DNA of 64,000 nucleotides, taken from Hymenopus coronatus. Lineage: Eukaryota > Arthropoda > Insecta > Mantodea > Hymenopodidae. Shown here in pieces: positions 1-10,253 of this stretch (its first letter is position 1; every line of letters begins with the position of its first letter). The notes beneath the pieces were generated by a model, which saw nothing but the letters and a program-made list of their open reading frames with translations, was not told the DNA's origin and did no database searches. The stretch is from assembly GCA_030762935.1 (NCBI GenBank), contig CM060887.1, positions 17,166,501 to 17,230,500 on the forward strand. Direction: 5' to 3'. Position numbers and translations under genes: made by a program.

Positions 1-249
1 GATGAAGATAAATTGGATAATTTCAGTTGAATCTCCATTGATAAGATAATTCATAAATATAAAATGCTAAATGAAACTACTACTTTGGGAAAGCTAAAAA
101 TATCCGCATACAACAACTGTAAATTTACTTTCTATTCAAGGTACTAATGGAAATTTAAGAAATTATCAACATAAACTTGATACCACAAAATAGATGCATT
201 AGAAATCTTCTAAGCCATCCTTTGAAAAAACTGAAACTAAATTATCTGG

Positions 250-480
250 CATTTACCGAATGAACTGCCAAGATTGCAGCAAAATATACATTGGACAAAG
301 GAGGAGAAATCTGGATGTTTAGAAAAAGGAGCTCTGAGAAACATCAGATTCAAATACATAGACAAGTCTGTCATTGCTCACCATTTTTGGACAGCAAATC
401 ATAATGTAGAACCAGAAATAAAATTGGGAACTAAACAGATGGGAAAACATGTTTATTCATAAGCATGAAGGAAATCTCAT
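250..480 (+). pseudogene. Degenerate GIY-YIG endonuclease fragment (Penelope-like element)
   Basis: Translation from about position 250 reads Gly-Ile-Tyr, then a CxxC pair (NCQDC), then KIYIGQ and an Arg-rich stretch. That is the GIY ... YIG core of the endonuclease at the end of Penelope-like retroelements. After an in-frame TAG the likely continuation (VIAHHFWTANHN, the region after the catalytic core) appears in another frame, so the piece is frameshifted. No reverse transcriptase is visible before the window edge. Confidence is moderate because only the endonuclease signature supports the call. Confidence 0.5.
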
Positions 481-1255
481 GAATTTTGAGATTCCTGCCA
501 TAGATGTCATCTGATTAACAAAGACGAGAGATGGCAACACAACTCTTAGAGGAACCAGGCACAACACGGGAGCAGTAATTGACAAATAATTGAGAATAGA
601 GAGGACACTCAATGAAACTAATCTTAAAAAAAGATCATGTAAGTGAAGAATTTTAAAGTGTTGACTCATTGTTAAACAATTCTATTATAATGGTGAACCA
701 GTATATACAAATATTCATAATTATTTATATATTAGAATCTTTGAACCTTCGTTCTCGCACTACAATAAATTCTGCTCAATCACATCCCCATGTTTGTAAA
801 GCAGTAACATAAAAGAAAGTATGTCAGGACTTTTAAAAAATGACTGGTTGTTAATTGCCTCCAGATGGTGCTACAGTTTGTTGTGCAAATGCCTGGGGAT
901 TATTTGAACAGGTTGGCTACGATTGTTAGAAATGATGTCCAGGTTGGCAGCTATGCAAGATGTAATATGGCTTACAGTCTTTGGTTGGTTCTGTATGATC
1001 ATTGCCAAACCATCAAGCTTGGAAAAATATTAATATTTTTGCAATATAAAACAGCTATAAATAGCCTAATTTTATTGTCATCATTTAGTTACCTCCGTTC
1101 TCATGCAGTAGAGGGTCATGTATTCAAATGTACAAGGTGCAACAGAATATTTCAGAAAAATTGGCTGCAAAAATGTCTGAAGTTTGCATACCAGCAATTC
1201 TAAATTAGAGGCACAGGCTATATTAATATAGCAAATATTTTATGGCAAAACTTCA
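481..1255. other. Intergenic, nothing recognised
   Basis: AT-rich sequence. A 112-codon open frame at 865-1203 on the plus strand has no recognisable domain and is not called. Confidence 0.4.
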
Positions 1256-1261
1256 CATATC

Positions 1262-1497
1262 TCTCTCTCTCTCTTTTTTTTTTTTTTTTGGTCATATCAG
1301 ACAATGAATGAAATTGGTGAAAAGATGCTCAAATGATGTTGGGGTCTATGGAGCTTAAAGTTACTCGACAGTTGTCTTATCAGGATAAGGGAAAAACCCC
1401 GACAAAAACCTTATCGGGGTAACACCCTAAGTGAGATTTGAACTTGCGACCTTTTGAATGTGAGGCAGACATGCTACCACCACACTACCCAGGTGGT
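1262..1497 (-). repeat. tRNA-derived SINE, family B, copy 1
   Basis: On the minus strand the element begins with a tRNA-like head: a box A-like TAGTGTGGTGGTAGCATG and a box B-like GGTCGCAAGTTCAAATC. A body with TTACCCCGATAAGG and CCATAGACCCCAACATCA follows, and it ends in an A-rich and GA-repeat tail (T-run and TC repeat on the plus strand, 1260-1289). The same body is found on the plus strand at 58997-59206, which shows it is an interspersed family. Confidence 0.65.
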
Positions 1498-1636
1498 TTC
1501 ACTTATCTTTGTTCATAATTCAAATTAGGACATGTTTTGTAATCTCCTTACATCAGCTAAAGAAGTTTTGTCACAAAACATTTACTGTTATATTAATATT
1601 TGTACTGCTTTAGTTACTGGCTTCAGTTTTTACGTA

Positions 1637-2304
1637 CGAGCGTCATCCTGAAAGTGACAGACAATTTGACATAACTAATGATAACAAAAAAATATCAACA
1701 CAGAATTACAGTATCTTCTCTGTTTAGACATTTATTGTCATGCGGTACCAGTTTTGCAATGCTGATGTTATACTTTTCTACCACCAAATAACTTATTCGG
1801 TTTTTTAAATGCACAAAATGTTCAGTCAATCAAATTTTATAGGCAAAATAATAAAATTTTATAGGCAAAATAACGCAAGTGTATGGTGATAATGTAATGA
1901 ACGAATCTTCAATGAGGAAATGGTGCACAATTTACGCTTACTCAAGGAAGAACCAGTGTGTACGATGAAGATCGTAAAGATCGAAGTGGAAGTTCATCAA
2001 TTGTTATGGAGGAGTTGAAAGCAAATGTTGATAAAAGAACTAAGAAAAACCAGTGTTTCACTTTGGACACTGTACATGACTTTTTGGTTGGAAAAAATTT
2101 CCCAAACAATGAAGACCTCAAAGTAACAGTGACATCTTGGTTCAAATCTTTAGCAGAGGAAGCGTATAGCATCTGATTTGAAAAACTGGTACCACATGAT
2201 ACCTTGACAGCAATGAAGATTACATTAAAAAATAAAGTTTTGTGTTGATAACTTTTGTTATTGTTTAGCTGTGCCAAATCGTGTCACTTTCTAGGTGGCC
2301 CTTG
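1637..2304 (+). mobile_element. Internally deleted mariner derivative, copy A
   Basis: Bounded by TA dinucleotides (1635-1636 and 2305-2306) and by imperfect terminal inverted repeats: left CGAGCGTCATCCTGAAAGTG, right end reverse complement CAAGGGCCACCTAGAAAGTG. Inside is a shortened transposase frame (about 1958-2176): an N-terminal scrap (RSGSSSIVMEELKANVDKR) joined directly to a C-terminal scrap (VTSWFKSLAEEAYSI) typical of mariner proteins, with the catalytic core missing. Length 668 bp. A second copy lies at 3764-4458 in the same orientation. Confidence 0.7.
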
Positions 2305-2309
2305 TATAA

Positions 2310-2780
2310 ATAGACACAAGCATTTATAATTGTTTGATTTTCATTTGATGATTACTCTATTAAAACAATAACTAGTTATGAATACATTAAACATTTAATA
2401 ACTGATTGAAAGTGCTATATTACATCTGGATGTATTATCTAGTCTATACAACGTACAAATTATTTTCTAGCTATTGCATTTCAAGAATAGCAGTTCATTT
2501 CTACTTCCAGACAAAATATTCATGTAATGAAATATTACAGTGTTTACAGTATCAAGTAACAGTTATTTCTTATCCTGTATTTTCTGAAAGTGCAAAGAAA
2601 ACAATTCATATTATAAACCTATATACAGTCAAAATATATTGATGACATAATAAGCCAATGCACATCTGTTCCAAGAGTGCCTTTGGGACATGTTTTTATA
2701 TGATGCTTTTCAAATGCTTAGTACATTTATGATACAGACCTTAGCTGAAATAAATGCATATATTAAGTGCCACTCATCTA
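2310..2780. other. Region downstream of the kinase gene, nothing else recognised
   Basis: Probable 3' untranslated and flanking sequence of the DPM2-NRK unit (read leftwards on the minus strand). No canonical AATAAA was seen on the minus strand close to the stop codon, so the transcript end is unknown. Confidence 0.35.
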
Positions 2781-3422
2781 TTATTGTACAACTAAGCTAT
2801 TTCCAATCATTGCTCGTAGGGATGGACACAATCCCACAATATTTTGTAATACATGCTGCAAAATCTTGCTTGTTTCATGAGTCCCATCCAAAGGGATAAT
2901 ATTTGGCACGTTAGCAAAAACATAATCACGATGCTTCTCATATTCAGGCCACACACACTGGTCAAAATAACCTGGAACATCTGGTGGATCATAAGTTCTT
3001 ACAGAGCGCCTTTTCCGACACTCTTCCTTTGGTAATGTTATGAAGTACTTTAAGTTACACAATGAGCTAAGATTTTTATCACTGAACACCAGAAATCCTT
3101 CGAGTATGAGAATTTGAAGACAACTTGGCTTTTCAATATGTGAATCATAGTCTCCAGTACAGCTGCTGTCGGTGAAAATATCTGGATGTGGACCAAGAAT
3201 GTTGTATACCTCACTTTTCATTTTTGACATATCTATACTGCCTGGAATTTCCCAGTTAATGTGATTTAATGCAGGTATCCAAACATGTGATTCACTATCC
3301 TTAGGATGAAAATAGTCATCTTGACATACCAATACAGATCCTTGGAAAACCTGATGCAATTTGTGTGCTAGTGTTGATTTCCCACTACATGTGGCACCAG
3401 AAACACCAATCACGAACCACAT
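2781..3422 (-). CDS. NMRK: Nicotinamide riboside kinase
   Basis: A 213-residue kinase that should phosphorylate nicotinamide riboside to NMN in cytosolic NAD salvage. Residues 6-17 form the Walker A loop GVSGATCSGKST. D35-D36 in the QDDYF motif correspond to the substrate-binding and catalytic aspartate of NRK enzymes. An EGFLVF strand follows, then the Arg-rich lid and PPDVPGYFDQCVWPEY, a family hallmark that contacts the nucleoside. Length fits the family (about 200-230 residues) and the whole protein is in one exon. The start is certain, since the P-loop begins five residues after the methionine. Its ATG overlaps the stop codon of DPM2 by one base (TAATG), so it probably has no promoter of its own and is translated from a shared mRNA. 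The frame has no breaks. Family assignment is strong; substrate choice among nucleosides is inferred. Confidence 0.9.
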   Translation of the reverse strand: MWFVIGVSGATCSGKSTLAHKLHQVFQGSVLVCQDDYFHPKDSESHVWIPALNHINWEIPGSIDMSKMKSEVYNILGPHPDIFTDSSCTGDYDSHIEKPSCLQILILEGFLVFSDKNLSSLCNLKYFITLPKEECRKRRSVRTYDPPDVPGYFDQCVWPEYEKHRDYVFANVPNIIPLDGTHETSKILQHVLQNIVGLCPSLRAMIGNSLVVQ

Positions 3423-3424
3423 TA
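3422..3424 (-). promoter_or_regulatory. Overlapping stop-start (TAATG) joining DPM2 and NRK
   Basis: On the minus strand the DPM2 frame ends AAA-CAA-TAA and the final A of TAA is the first base of the kinase ATG. This termination-reinitiation geometry is rare in animal genes and implies one transcript carrying both reading frames. Confidence 0.8.
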
Positions 3425-3640
3425 TTGTTTAATGTTATACACTGTATAAATAACAAGGCTGCCAATAAAGGCAATGCCCAAACAGGCAGGCACTAGCAGT
3501 GCGTGTTTTACAGGAGGAAAAAGCACATGAATCATATGGTCCCGATTAGAAAAAGGAAGTACAATGACCCAGATGGTGTAATAGCAAAAGAAAAGGCAGC
3601 TAGCAATCAGCAGAATCTTTCCCAAAGCTGAGTCATTCAT
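3422..3640 (-). CDS. DPM2: Dolichol-phosphate mannosyltransferase subunit 2
   Basis: Small 72-residue membrane protein matching DPM2, the regulatory subunit that stabilises dolichol-phosphate-mannose synthase in the ER for N-glycosylation, GPI-anchor synthesis and O-mannosylation. It has two hydrophobic segments (about residues 7-26 and 46-68). Between them lie the family signature YYTIWVIVLPF and a short loop with HMIHVLFPP. Length fits the family (about 80). I chose the ATG at 3640; upstream codons in the same frame follow a good splice acceptor (TTTTCTTTGTGCAG, AG at 3666-3665), so a noncoding 5' exon probably lies to the right. Its TAA shares one base with the ATG of the kinase gene, an arrangement that suggests reinitiation or leaky scanning on a dicistronic mRNA. 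Confidence 0.88.
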   Translation of the reverse strand: MNDSALGKILLIASCLFFCYYTIWVIVLPFSNRDHMIHVLFPPVKHALLVPACLGIAFIGSLVIYTVYNIKQ

Positions 3641-3649
3641 TCTATTCCT

Positions 3650-3668
3650 TTTTGAAAGCCAAACCTGC
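3650..3668 (-). promoter_or_regulatory. Splice acceptor upstream of DPM2
   Basis: The minus strand reads a pyrimidine-rich stretch ending GTGCAG immediately before GTTTGGC, 24 bases upstream of the DPM2 ATG. This marks the start of the coding exon at about 3664. The donor exon was not identified. Confidence 0.55.
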
Positions 3669-3763
3669 ACAAAGAAAACATTTTACATTAATTGTAATTT
3701 CAGTCAGTTTAACATTTGAAACCAATAGATTACACACAAACCAAAGTGAACATTTTTAAATGT

Positions 3764-4458
3764 GAAGGGCCATCCAGAAAGTAACAAACGATTTGGCATA
3801 ACTAAATAATAATGAAAGATATCAACACAAAACTTTATTTACAAAGTTACAGTACCTTACACTATTTTTGAACATAATATCCATTCTGTCAAAACATTTA
3901 TTTTCACATAGTACCAGTTTTTCAATGGCAATATTATATTTTGCTACCGTCAAAGGACTTACTTGTTTTTTTTTAAATGCACAAAATATTCAGCCGATCA
4001 AATTTTAGAGGCAGATAACACAAGTGTACGGTGATAATGCAATAAGTCTTCAGTGAGGAAATGGCATATCAAATTCAAGAAATCAAGGAAAAATCAGTGT
4101 GCACGACAAAGACCAGAGTGGAAGTTCATCAATTGTTATGAAGGAGTTGAAAGGAAATGTTCAGAGAAACTGGTGTTTGTTTCACTTTGGATACCATACA
4201 TGACTCTGGGTGGAAAAGACTTCCCAGCTGATGACTTCAAAATGGCAGCGACATCTTGGCTCAGATGAAAGAGTACAGAGTACAACATCTGCATTGAAAA
4301 ACCAGTAGCACATGACAAATACCTTGATAGCATTGGTGATTACGTTGAGAAGAGAAATAGAGTAAGGTTCTATAACTTTGTAAATAAAGTTTTGTGTTGA
4401 TGTCTTTCGTAATTATTTAGTTATGCCAAATCGTCTGTTACTTTCTGGATGGTCCTTG
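3764..4458 (+). mobile_element. Internally deleted mariner derivative, copy B
   Basis: Same family as the element at 1637-2304. The left end carries GAAGGGCCATCCAGAAAGTA, and the right end reverse complement carries CAAGGACCATCCAGAAAGTA next to TA (4459-4460). The subterminal sequence TTTGGCATAACTAAATAAT is mirrored at the other end. The interior keeps the RSGSSS-type N-terminal scrap and a C-terminal scrap (GKDFPADDFKMAATSWLR) with the catalytic core missing. Length 695 bp. It lies just upstream of the DPM2 exon and may overlap its intron or promoter. Confidence 0.7.
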
Positions 4459-4459
4459 T

Positions 4460-5045
4460 ATCTACATTATAGCACTATTTGAATCTAATTTATACTTAAA
4501 TAATTTCACTAATCTAAGTTTCTATAAGACATGTTTGTGCAAATTTGTTTTCTACATCAACTATGGCTGACTGCTGGAAACAATGTTTACTTCCATTCTT
4601 GAAATCTGCTCTGCTGGACAGCTCTACATGTTCCTGTTGTCCAACAGAGGAGATCCAAAGATTCAAGAGCAGATGTCAATAATATGCACAGGAGTCTACC
4701 ATAGGGAATGATGTAGATAATACTCAGTGAAAATTAACTATAACAACAAAGGTTAGCGATACTAGTTAAATGTATTTCAACTGAAATGATCCTTTCACTT
4801 CAGCATTTTAATTCATATTCTGAGCTACATGTCACAATTGTAATCCTGAATCCAATCTTATATCTTATCTATACTACATAAATAAACATTTGTTCATCAA
4901 CAAGAGTTTTGGAGTGGCGTCACCTTCTATAAAAACTATAAAAATATTAAATTTGTCTTTGTAACCTCCCAACATAACTGAAGTATTAAATATACTCTTC
5001 CCAGAAAGAAGAGAAGGGGAAGAGATTCCTTATAGCATATCTTTT
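4460..5045. other. Intergenic, nothing recognised
   Basis: AT-rich sequence without a supported gene or element. The promoter and first exon of DPM2-NRK may lie here, but I could not identify them. Confidence 0.35.
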
Positions 5046-5215
5046 ACGAGGGTCACTAGATAGGTATGAGACACAGAATAGAGGCTATCCTTAAAGAAAG
5101 CATTGTTGGTGTGTCGAAATAACTGACTCATTGAGTCATTGGTAATGCAATGGTAGCAGGCAGAGCATTGTTGCGTCATCTATTTTCCCTCATTTTAAAT
5201 ATTCTTACAAGTGCA

Positions 5216-5840
5216 ATGGAGATTCACAGAGAGCATTTTCATGCAATGATCTTGTACAACTTCAAATGTGATAAGTCACTTAAGCCATTGTGTTCCACGG
5301 GTTTGGAGAATTCAAGAAGGAGTAGCAATCTCTTAAAGATGAAGAGAGGAATTCCAACCAACAACAGTAATGATAGAAAAGCATCACTGTGGAAGCAATG
5401 ATTAGGGAAGATCCTAGACTATCCTATAAGAACACTGAGCTGACATTAGCAATGAATTCCCCAAGTGTTTCAATCATCTTTCTTGAACACCTTCAAGTAA
5501 AAAACATTTCTTCAAGATGGGTGCCCCATAATTTAGCTGAAGGCAGAAGTTCCATAGGTTGGAAAGGTGACAAGAAATGCTGCAAAGATTTAACTGTAGA
5601 AAGTCTGTGTTTCTCAGATTGTTATTGTTACATGTGTTGAAACATGGATGTATCAGTTTGTCCCAGAAACAGAACGTCAGTCCTCCAATTGGATGTAACC
5701 AACCACCCATCAATGTGAAGAGAGCAAGGAGTGTCTCAAAGAAAATGGTTGCTTCTTTCTTCTCCAAAAGTGTTCAAAAATCAGAAAAATGTTTTGACAG
5801 AATGGTACACATAGACTGCCTTATGAAAGTGTTTTAAAAA
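5216..5840 (+). pseudogene. Mariner transposase remnant, 5' half
   Basis: Reading from the ATG at 5216 gives MEIHREHFHAMILYNFKC, a clear mariner N-terminus. Further pieces in shifted frames are a second helix-turn-helix region, SSRWVPHNLAEGR, MLQRFN, and KRARSVSKKMVASFFSKS leading to the second catalytic strand. At least three frame changes and several stops are present. The frame is interrupted near 5840 by repeat R and resumes near 9600. Confidence 0.7.
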
Positions 5841-5845
5841 AATCT

Positions 5846-6551
5846 GATAAGTTACACTCACATGACTTTCTCTAACTGTTCTACAAACCGACTTCTTACA
5901 AAAGATTATTCTTCTTTCCACACCATGCTAATCGAGATAAACATTAGCAGAATGTACAAATTACTTGGTTCCTTATAAATACAAGCGAACTAAAGGAATG
6001 TGCTATGCTAAAGCAATAGTTCAAATGTTTTAAAAGCTATCATTATGCGATTGTTATTGAAATTGGCTTCTTTGCTTGGCCGGGGAGGAGAACAAAAGAA
6101 AAATGGATGCTTCCTGCCTGAGAAAAGTATAAGTATTTTACAATTAAAACCAATAACAACAAATATCTTGGAAACGGTCAACATTTTTACTGTAGATCTA
6201 CATTTTTTGTGTAGTAAGTTTTTGTCTTATCTCTTACGTTTAACCATTATGCAAAATTCTGTAAAAATCAATCAAAACTAAGTACTCTTCAGAGATTCCA
6301 GAAAATTCAAAATATACTTTATTTGTGTTGTGAATAACTTTAATATACAGAACCCAACTCAAAAGTATTCTTTTAATATACAGTATTTCAATCAAAATCG
6401 TTGGAGGTATTTTTGAGAAAAACAACATTTTCAAACTTTTTTCCATGTAATGGGTAGTTTGGGGTGGGGGTTTTTTCATGAAAATCTGTGTCGCATCCTT
6501 GAAAGATAATTTTAATGGTCTTTTGGTTTTTGAGCAACGCTGTCCACACAC
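5846..6551 (+). repeat. Repeat R, copy 1, left part
   Basis: Unclassified interspersed repeat sharing landmarks with the copies at 20.7, 35.8, 56.7 and 61.3-62.3 kb: CACATGACTTTC near one end, CATGCTAATCGAGATAAACA, TTTAACCATTATGCAAAATTC (abridged: 19 bases shared), and AATCAAAATCGTTGGAGG. It is interrupted at 6551 by a hAT insertion and continues at 9454. No coding capacity is visible. Confidence 0.7.
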
Positions 6552-9453
6552 TAGAGCCAGTCAAAACAGCTTTCAGTCTCGCTCGTTTCTCGTTGCTGCT
6601 AACCGCGCATCTCGCAGCCAGACGTATAGCTGGCAGGAAGAGAGTTGACTAACGAGCTTACGAGATTCTTGTTTACTGACAAGACTCACGAGTCTTGTTA
6701 ATAGCAAGACTGCGGTGTAATGCGTGGAAACTTGCAGAGTCAGAATGTAAATGAATTATAGTTTTGCTATAAATCAGTATGTAAACATCATTTGAAGCAG
6801 TAATTCTGTTATCTGCTCTAATCTAAGCACATTTATTTGAATAAAACAAAATCTTTTTCCCTGGCACTGGTTTGTTTTTAACACTTTGGTAGGTATGTAT
6901 ACGCTTCTCCTCTGTGCTATTTTGTTCCTCAGAAAGTAAAGAGATACCTATTGTAATTATATGTTACGTTTCCCCTGGATGTTGTGACTTTCATTTGATA
7001 GCTGAAAATGAATGTAAGTGAATAACCAAAAGTAGTGCATGTGTTTATTTTGACCTGCATTTCATTACAATAAGCGTGTTCTGCTGGATCGGGTTGAGTG
7101 CGTTGCTCACCAGAGTTGCCATCACATGATTATTTTTCCCATCAGACCAGCTCATAAAAATCCGTAAAAATCCATCAAAATTAATAATTTCCATATTTTC
7201 TTTCAAAAATAAAAATTAAAACTCAAAAGGTCAGTTTTGGAACAATTTCTTGGTCAGGTCTGAAAGATGATCAAGGGAAGTGATTAACTACAAACAACAT
7301 GAGAACAGCTTTTGCAGCTGCACGTTCATACGCATCTTTAATAGGTTGAAGTGGTATTTTTGACTGTGAAGTTAAAAAGGGCTCAACTGCTTTTAGATGT
7401 TTCTTATTTTTTCCATGAAAAAGTAAATCTGATAAGAGCACATTTACATTGCTTTGGCAATATTGGCACCGCACACTACTAGGTTCCCTGGGCACCTCTA
7501 ACAACCATCCCTTTAATTATTCATTATTTAGCCATTCTTTTATAAAATGTACATACTGCAAAAGCCTTCTGCTCAATTAGACAATTAAAAAAAAAAAGAA
7601 TGCATTAGCACTGCATTCACTATGCTAAATTCAGAATCCACTCTGATAAACACACATGGCCATATACCACAGTATCGTGTTTGCGGAGTTGTTCAGTCAT
7701 CTGAGAAGTTTGTTACTGTTAGTTCTAAATAAAAGATAGCTGTTACATTGTTTAACAGACACTGTCTTGTAGGTACATAAAGATTTACACCCGTGACAGT
7801 TTTTCTAAAGAAAATCAATATAATATTACTTAACAATTGCTAATAATATCTGTCAAAAAATCTGTCATCAGTGAAAACTAAATTTTGCCCATCATATAAC
7901 TTGGCAACCCTGTTGCTCACTACAACTTTTGTATAGGATGAAGAAATGCTGTTCTGTTAATAAATTGCAATGCTAGACAGTTACATTTTATTCAAGATCA
8001 CAGCAGCTGCAGAAATGTGCGAAACTGATACATTACAAACTGTGTTGATGGGTGCAAGCCAACGCAGCATCGAGACATAACATACCAGAAGTGATGACAA
8101 AATCTATTACATTCCTTCAGGTGATTAGGAAATTGTCTATAAAATTGTTAAAATGGGCTAAAAGTTGATAAAATTATGCATGTTTATCTAAACGAGAAGA
8201 ACATATACTAAAGCAATATTTGCCTAAGATCTGTAACTTCTATTATTTCATCTGTTTAAATGATTTGAGATTTAAATAGTCTACCAAGACAGGGATGACA
8301 TTTAAATAATTCACGCTAGAGAACAGGTTAAAAACGAGGTATCACAGAATCTGTTGACATAAATGTATGTGGTGTCCATTTTTATTACAAATAAGTATTT
8401 AAATATTTTATTACTCCTAAGAAGTTTATCTTGCATGAAGTAATTCTATTTTTGGTTTTATCTGAAGTTTGAGTATGTTATATACATAGCAACACAAATG
8501 ACAGGTGTATCATTAACATTAATATCATTTATTCAAACGTGTTTGGATATACATATGTGCTGTTAAATGATGAGTCATCTTGTGTTATTAATAGGGCCCA
8601 GAGATTTAGCTTTTTATAAATGCATTTTTAGCCTTTTATTATTTTCTTATAACCTCTTTAGGTTTATAAACAATTTTCCTAGCTTTTTCTAGGCTTTTAA
8701 ACAATGCTCCTATCTTTTTCCTATTTATTTAAGCAAGTCGATGACAAAGGCCTTTTTAAACATAATATAGATAAAAATATGAAATATTTTACTTCAAGGA
8801 AGCATGCTAGAATATTGTAATTAACATCAAGCACATGTTTTAATATATAGAACTCGCATAAAATAAAAGTTCACTTGGTAGCACTGTTGTTATACACAAC
8901 CAGCCACATTTTATTGCAAATTTTCTGCTGTTCTTTAATATATTCCTATAGGCAAAAAAAGATCTTTCAACATCACAAGATGTCATTGGTGCATAGTTCA
9001 TTCACGCAATTTTATACCAAGAGCATTCTTTCCCTGGATAACCCTACATGTACACTCAAAACAAAACTAAACAAATTGCCAACAAAACTTGTTAATTCAA
9101 ATGAACTGAAGAAGAAGAAGAAAGAAAGAAAAAAAAAGTTTAGCAAGTTTTAGAATTTAATGTCCCATTTAGCTTTTTTAGGCTAGTAAGATTAACACCC
9201 AAACCACTTGAAACATAAAAGTACCTTGAAGATTTCTAATTTACAAGGGGAAAAATATATTAAAACCTAAAAATCTGGTCCCTAGTTATTATGTAACCAA
9301 TTTATTCCACGGACCATATGTCAACTACTCCGCCTGTAGTTACAAGAATTCTCGAGTCATCTTGCTCGATATACGAGACTCGTTGCCACACTCTTGAACA
9401 TGGCGTGGCTTACGAGTAACGAGCAAGAGCAGCACGGGTTTAGACCGGCTCTA
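6552..9453 (-). mobile_element. hAT-type DNA transposon inserted in repeat R
   Basis: A 2.9 kb insertion with terminal repeats starting TAGAGCC at both ends (left TAGAGCCAGTCAAAAC, right end reverse complement TAGAGCCGGTCTAAAC). It is flanked by an imperfect 8 bp duplication (CCACACAC at 6544-6551, CCACACCT at 9454-9461), as expected for hAT. Intact copies of repeat R elsewhere show the empty site. Both subterminal regions are rich in ACGAG/CTCGT motifs, probable transposase-binding repeats. Inside, a zinc-finger fragment at 7271-7504 is the only recognisable protein; the catalytic domain is lost or unrecognisable. Confidence 0.75.
7271..7504 (-). pseudogene. BED-like zinc-finger fragment of the hAT transposase
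   Basis: A 77-residue frame with CQYC, a 19-residue spacer, then HGKNKKH, the C2-H2 pattern of BED-type fingers at the N-terminus of hAT transposases. It is followed by a Ser/Pro linker (FLTSQSKIPLQPI) as in that family. Located inside the 6552-9453 element and on the strand expected for its transposase. No downstream catalytic residues were recognised, so it is a remnant. Confidence 0.55.
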
Positions 9454-9592
9454 CCACACCTTTTTCTAAAAATGCTTTTTTTGGTCAGAGGTTCTCAAAA
9501 CATATTTCCGGTGAAATCTTGGTATCAAATATTTGGGTGCAATACATTACCTTCTCTATACACTATGTACATAGTGCATGTAGAGAAAGTAA
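9454..9592 (+). repeat. Repeat R, copy 1, right part
   Basis: Continuation of repeat R after the hAT insertion: CCTTTTTCTAAAAATGCTTT, GGTATCAAATATTTGGGTGC and a terminal inverted pair CTTCTCTA ... TAGAGAAAG. Mariner coding sequence resumes immediately after it. Confidence 0.65.
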
Positions 9593-9900
9593 AAATCCAA
9601 GAAAAGAGCCCAAAACCAGGACTAAGGGGCATTTTGTTGCATCATGACAATGGATGAGCTCGATGAGCTCACACCACTACTGTTACAATGGAGTTTTTGC
9701 AAGGACCTGAGGCAAAATATTGTCTCATTCACCCTATAGTCTGGCACTATGTGATTTCTTCCTGTTCTCTTTGAGGAGTTATCTGTAGTGCTGGAAACTG
9801 AGTGGCATGGATGCTTCCAGAGGACAGTGCCAGAGAGAATACTTTGGGGAACTGGGATAAACAAAATGTTTCTATGAGCATTCATTATTTGCTATCTCAA
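9593..9900 (+). pseudogene. Mariner transposase remnant, 3' half
   Basis: Decayed coding for GLRGILLHHDNG (second catalytic aspartate region), TVTMEFLQ and a CDFFLFSL-like segment (third catalytic region), with stops. It completes the reading frame broken at about 5840 and ends in the right terminal repeat at 9920. Confidence 0.6.
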
Positions 9901-9920
9901 TACTTATCCAGTGACCCTCG

Positions 9921-10253
9921 CAAATAATGCAAGTATTTTTTATCTCAACTCATTACTCTCAAACATAGAACAGGTGTTTGTGGTTGTTAAGTTAACATGC
10001 ATTGTTTCAAAAATATCTCACATTCTTATTTTAGATGCAAACAATTAACTTTTATTGAAACAATATTGAAAAAAGAGAGTAAAACACTGAACAGAAAATT
10101 AAAGGGCAAAGTAGAAAAATTACTTAAAATCTACCCAGATTTTGTACCTTCTTTTATGCCTTTTCAATACTAATAGTATTAAAGAAAACCTACCAAGGAG
10201 ATCTAAACCTGCTGAGTAAATACAAGAGGTTTATCCAAATTAGATATTTCATA
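9921..10253. other. Spacer between two mariner elements
   Basis: AT-rich sequence with no recognised feature. Confidence 0.4.

Larger units (their letters stand above)
5047..9920 (+). mobile_element. Mariner element split by nested insertions (outer layer)
   Basis: Outermost of three nested elements. The left terminal repeat CGAGGGTCACTAGATAGGTA (5047 on, after TA) pairs with the right end, whose reverse complement reads CGAGGGTCACTGGATAAGTA (ending 9920). The left half (5216 to about 5840) encodes decayed mariner N-terminal and central parts: MEIHREHF, RWVPHNLAE and KMVASFF. The right half (about 9600-9900) encodes GILLHHDN and the LxxCDFFLF region. The two halves join logically, giving an element of roughly 1.1 kb before insertion. 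Many stops and frameshifts make it dead. Confidence 0.75.

Noticed and set aside
865..1203. 112-codon open frame on the plus strand
   Set aside because: No recognisable domain, AT-rich chance composition, no gene signals around it.
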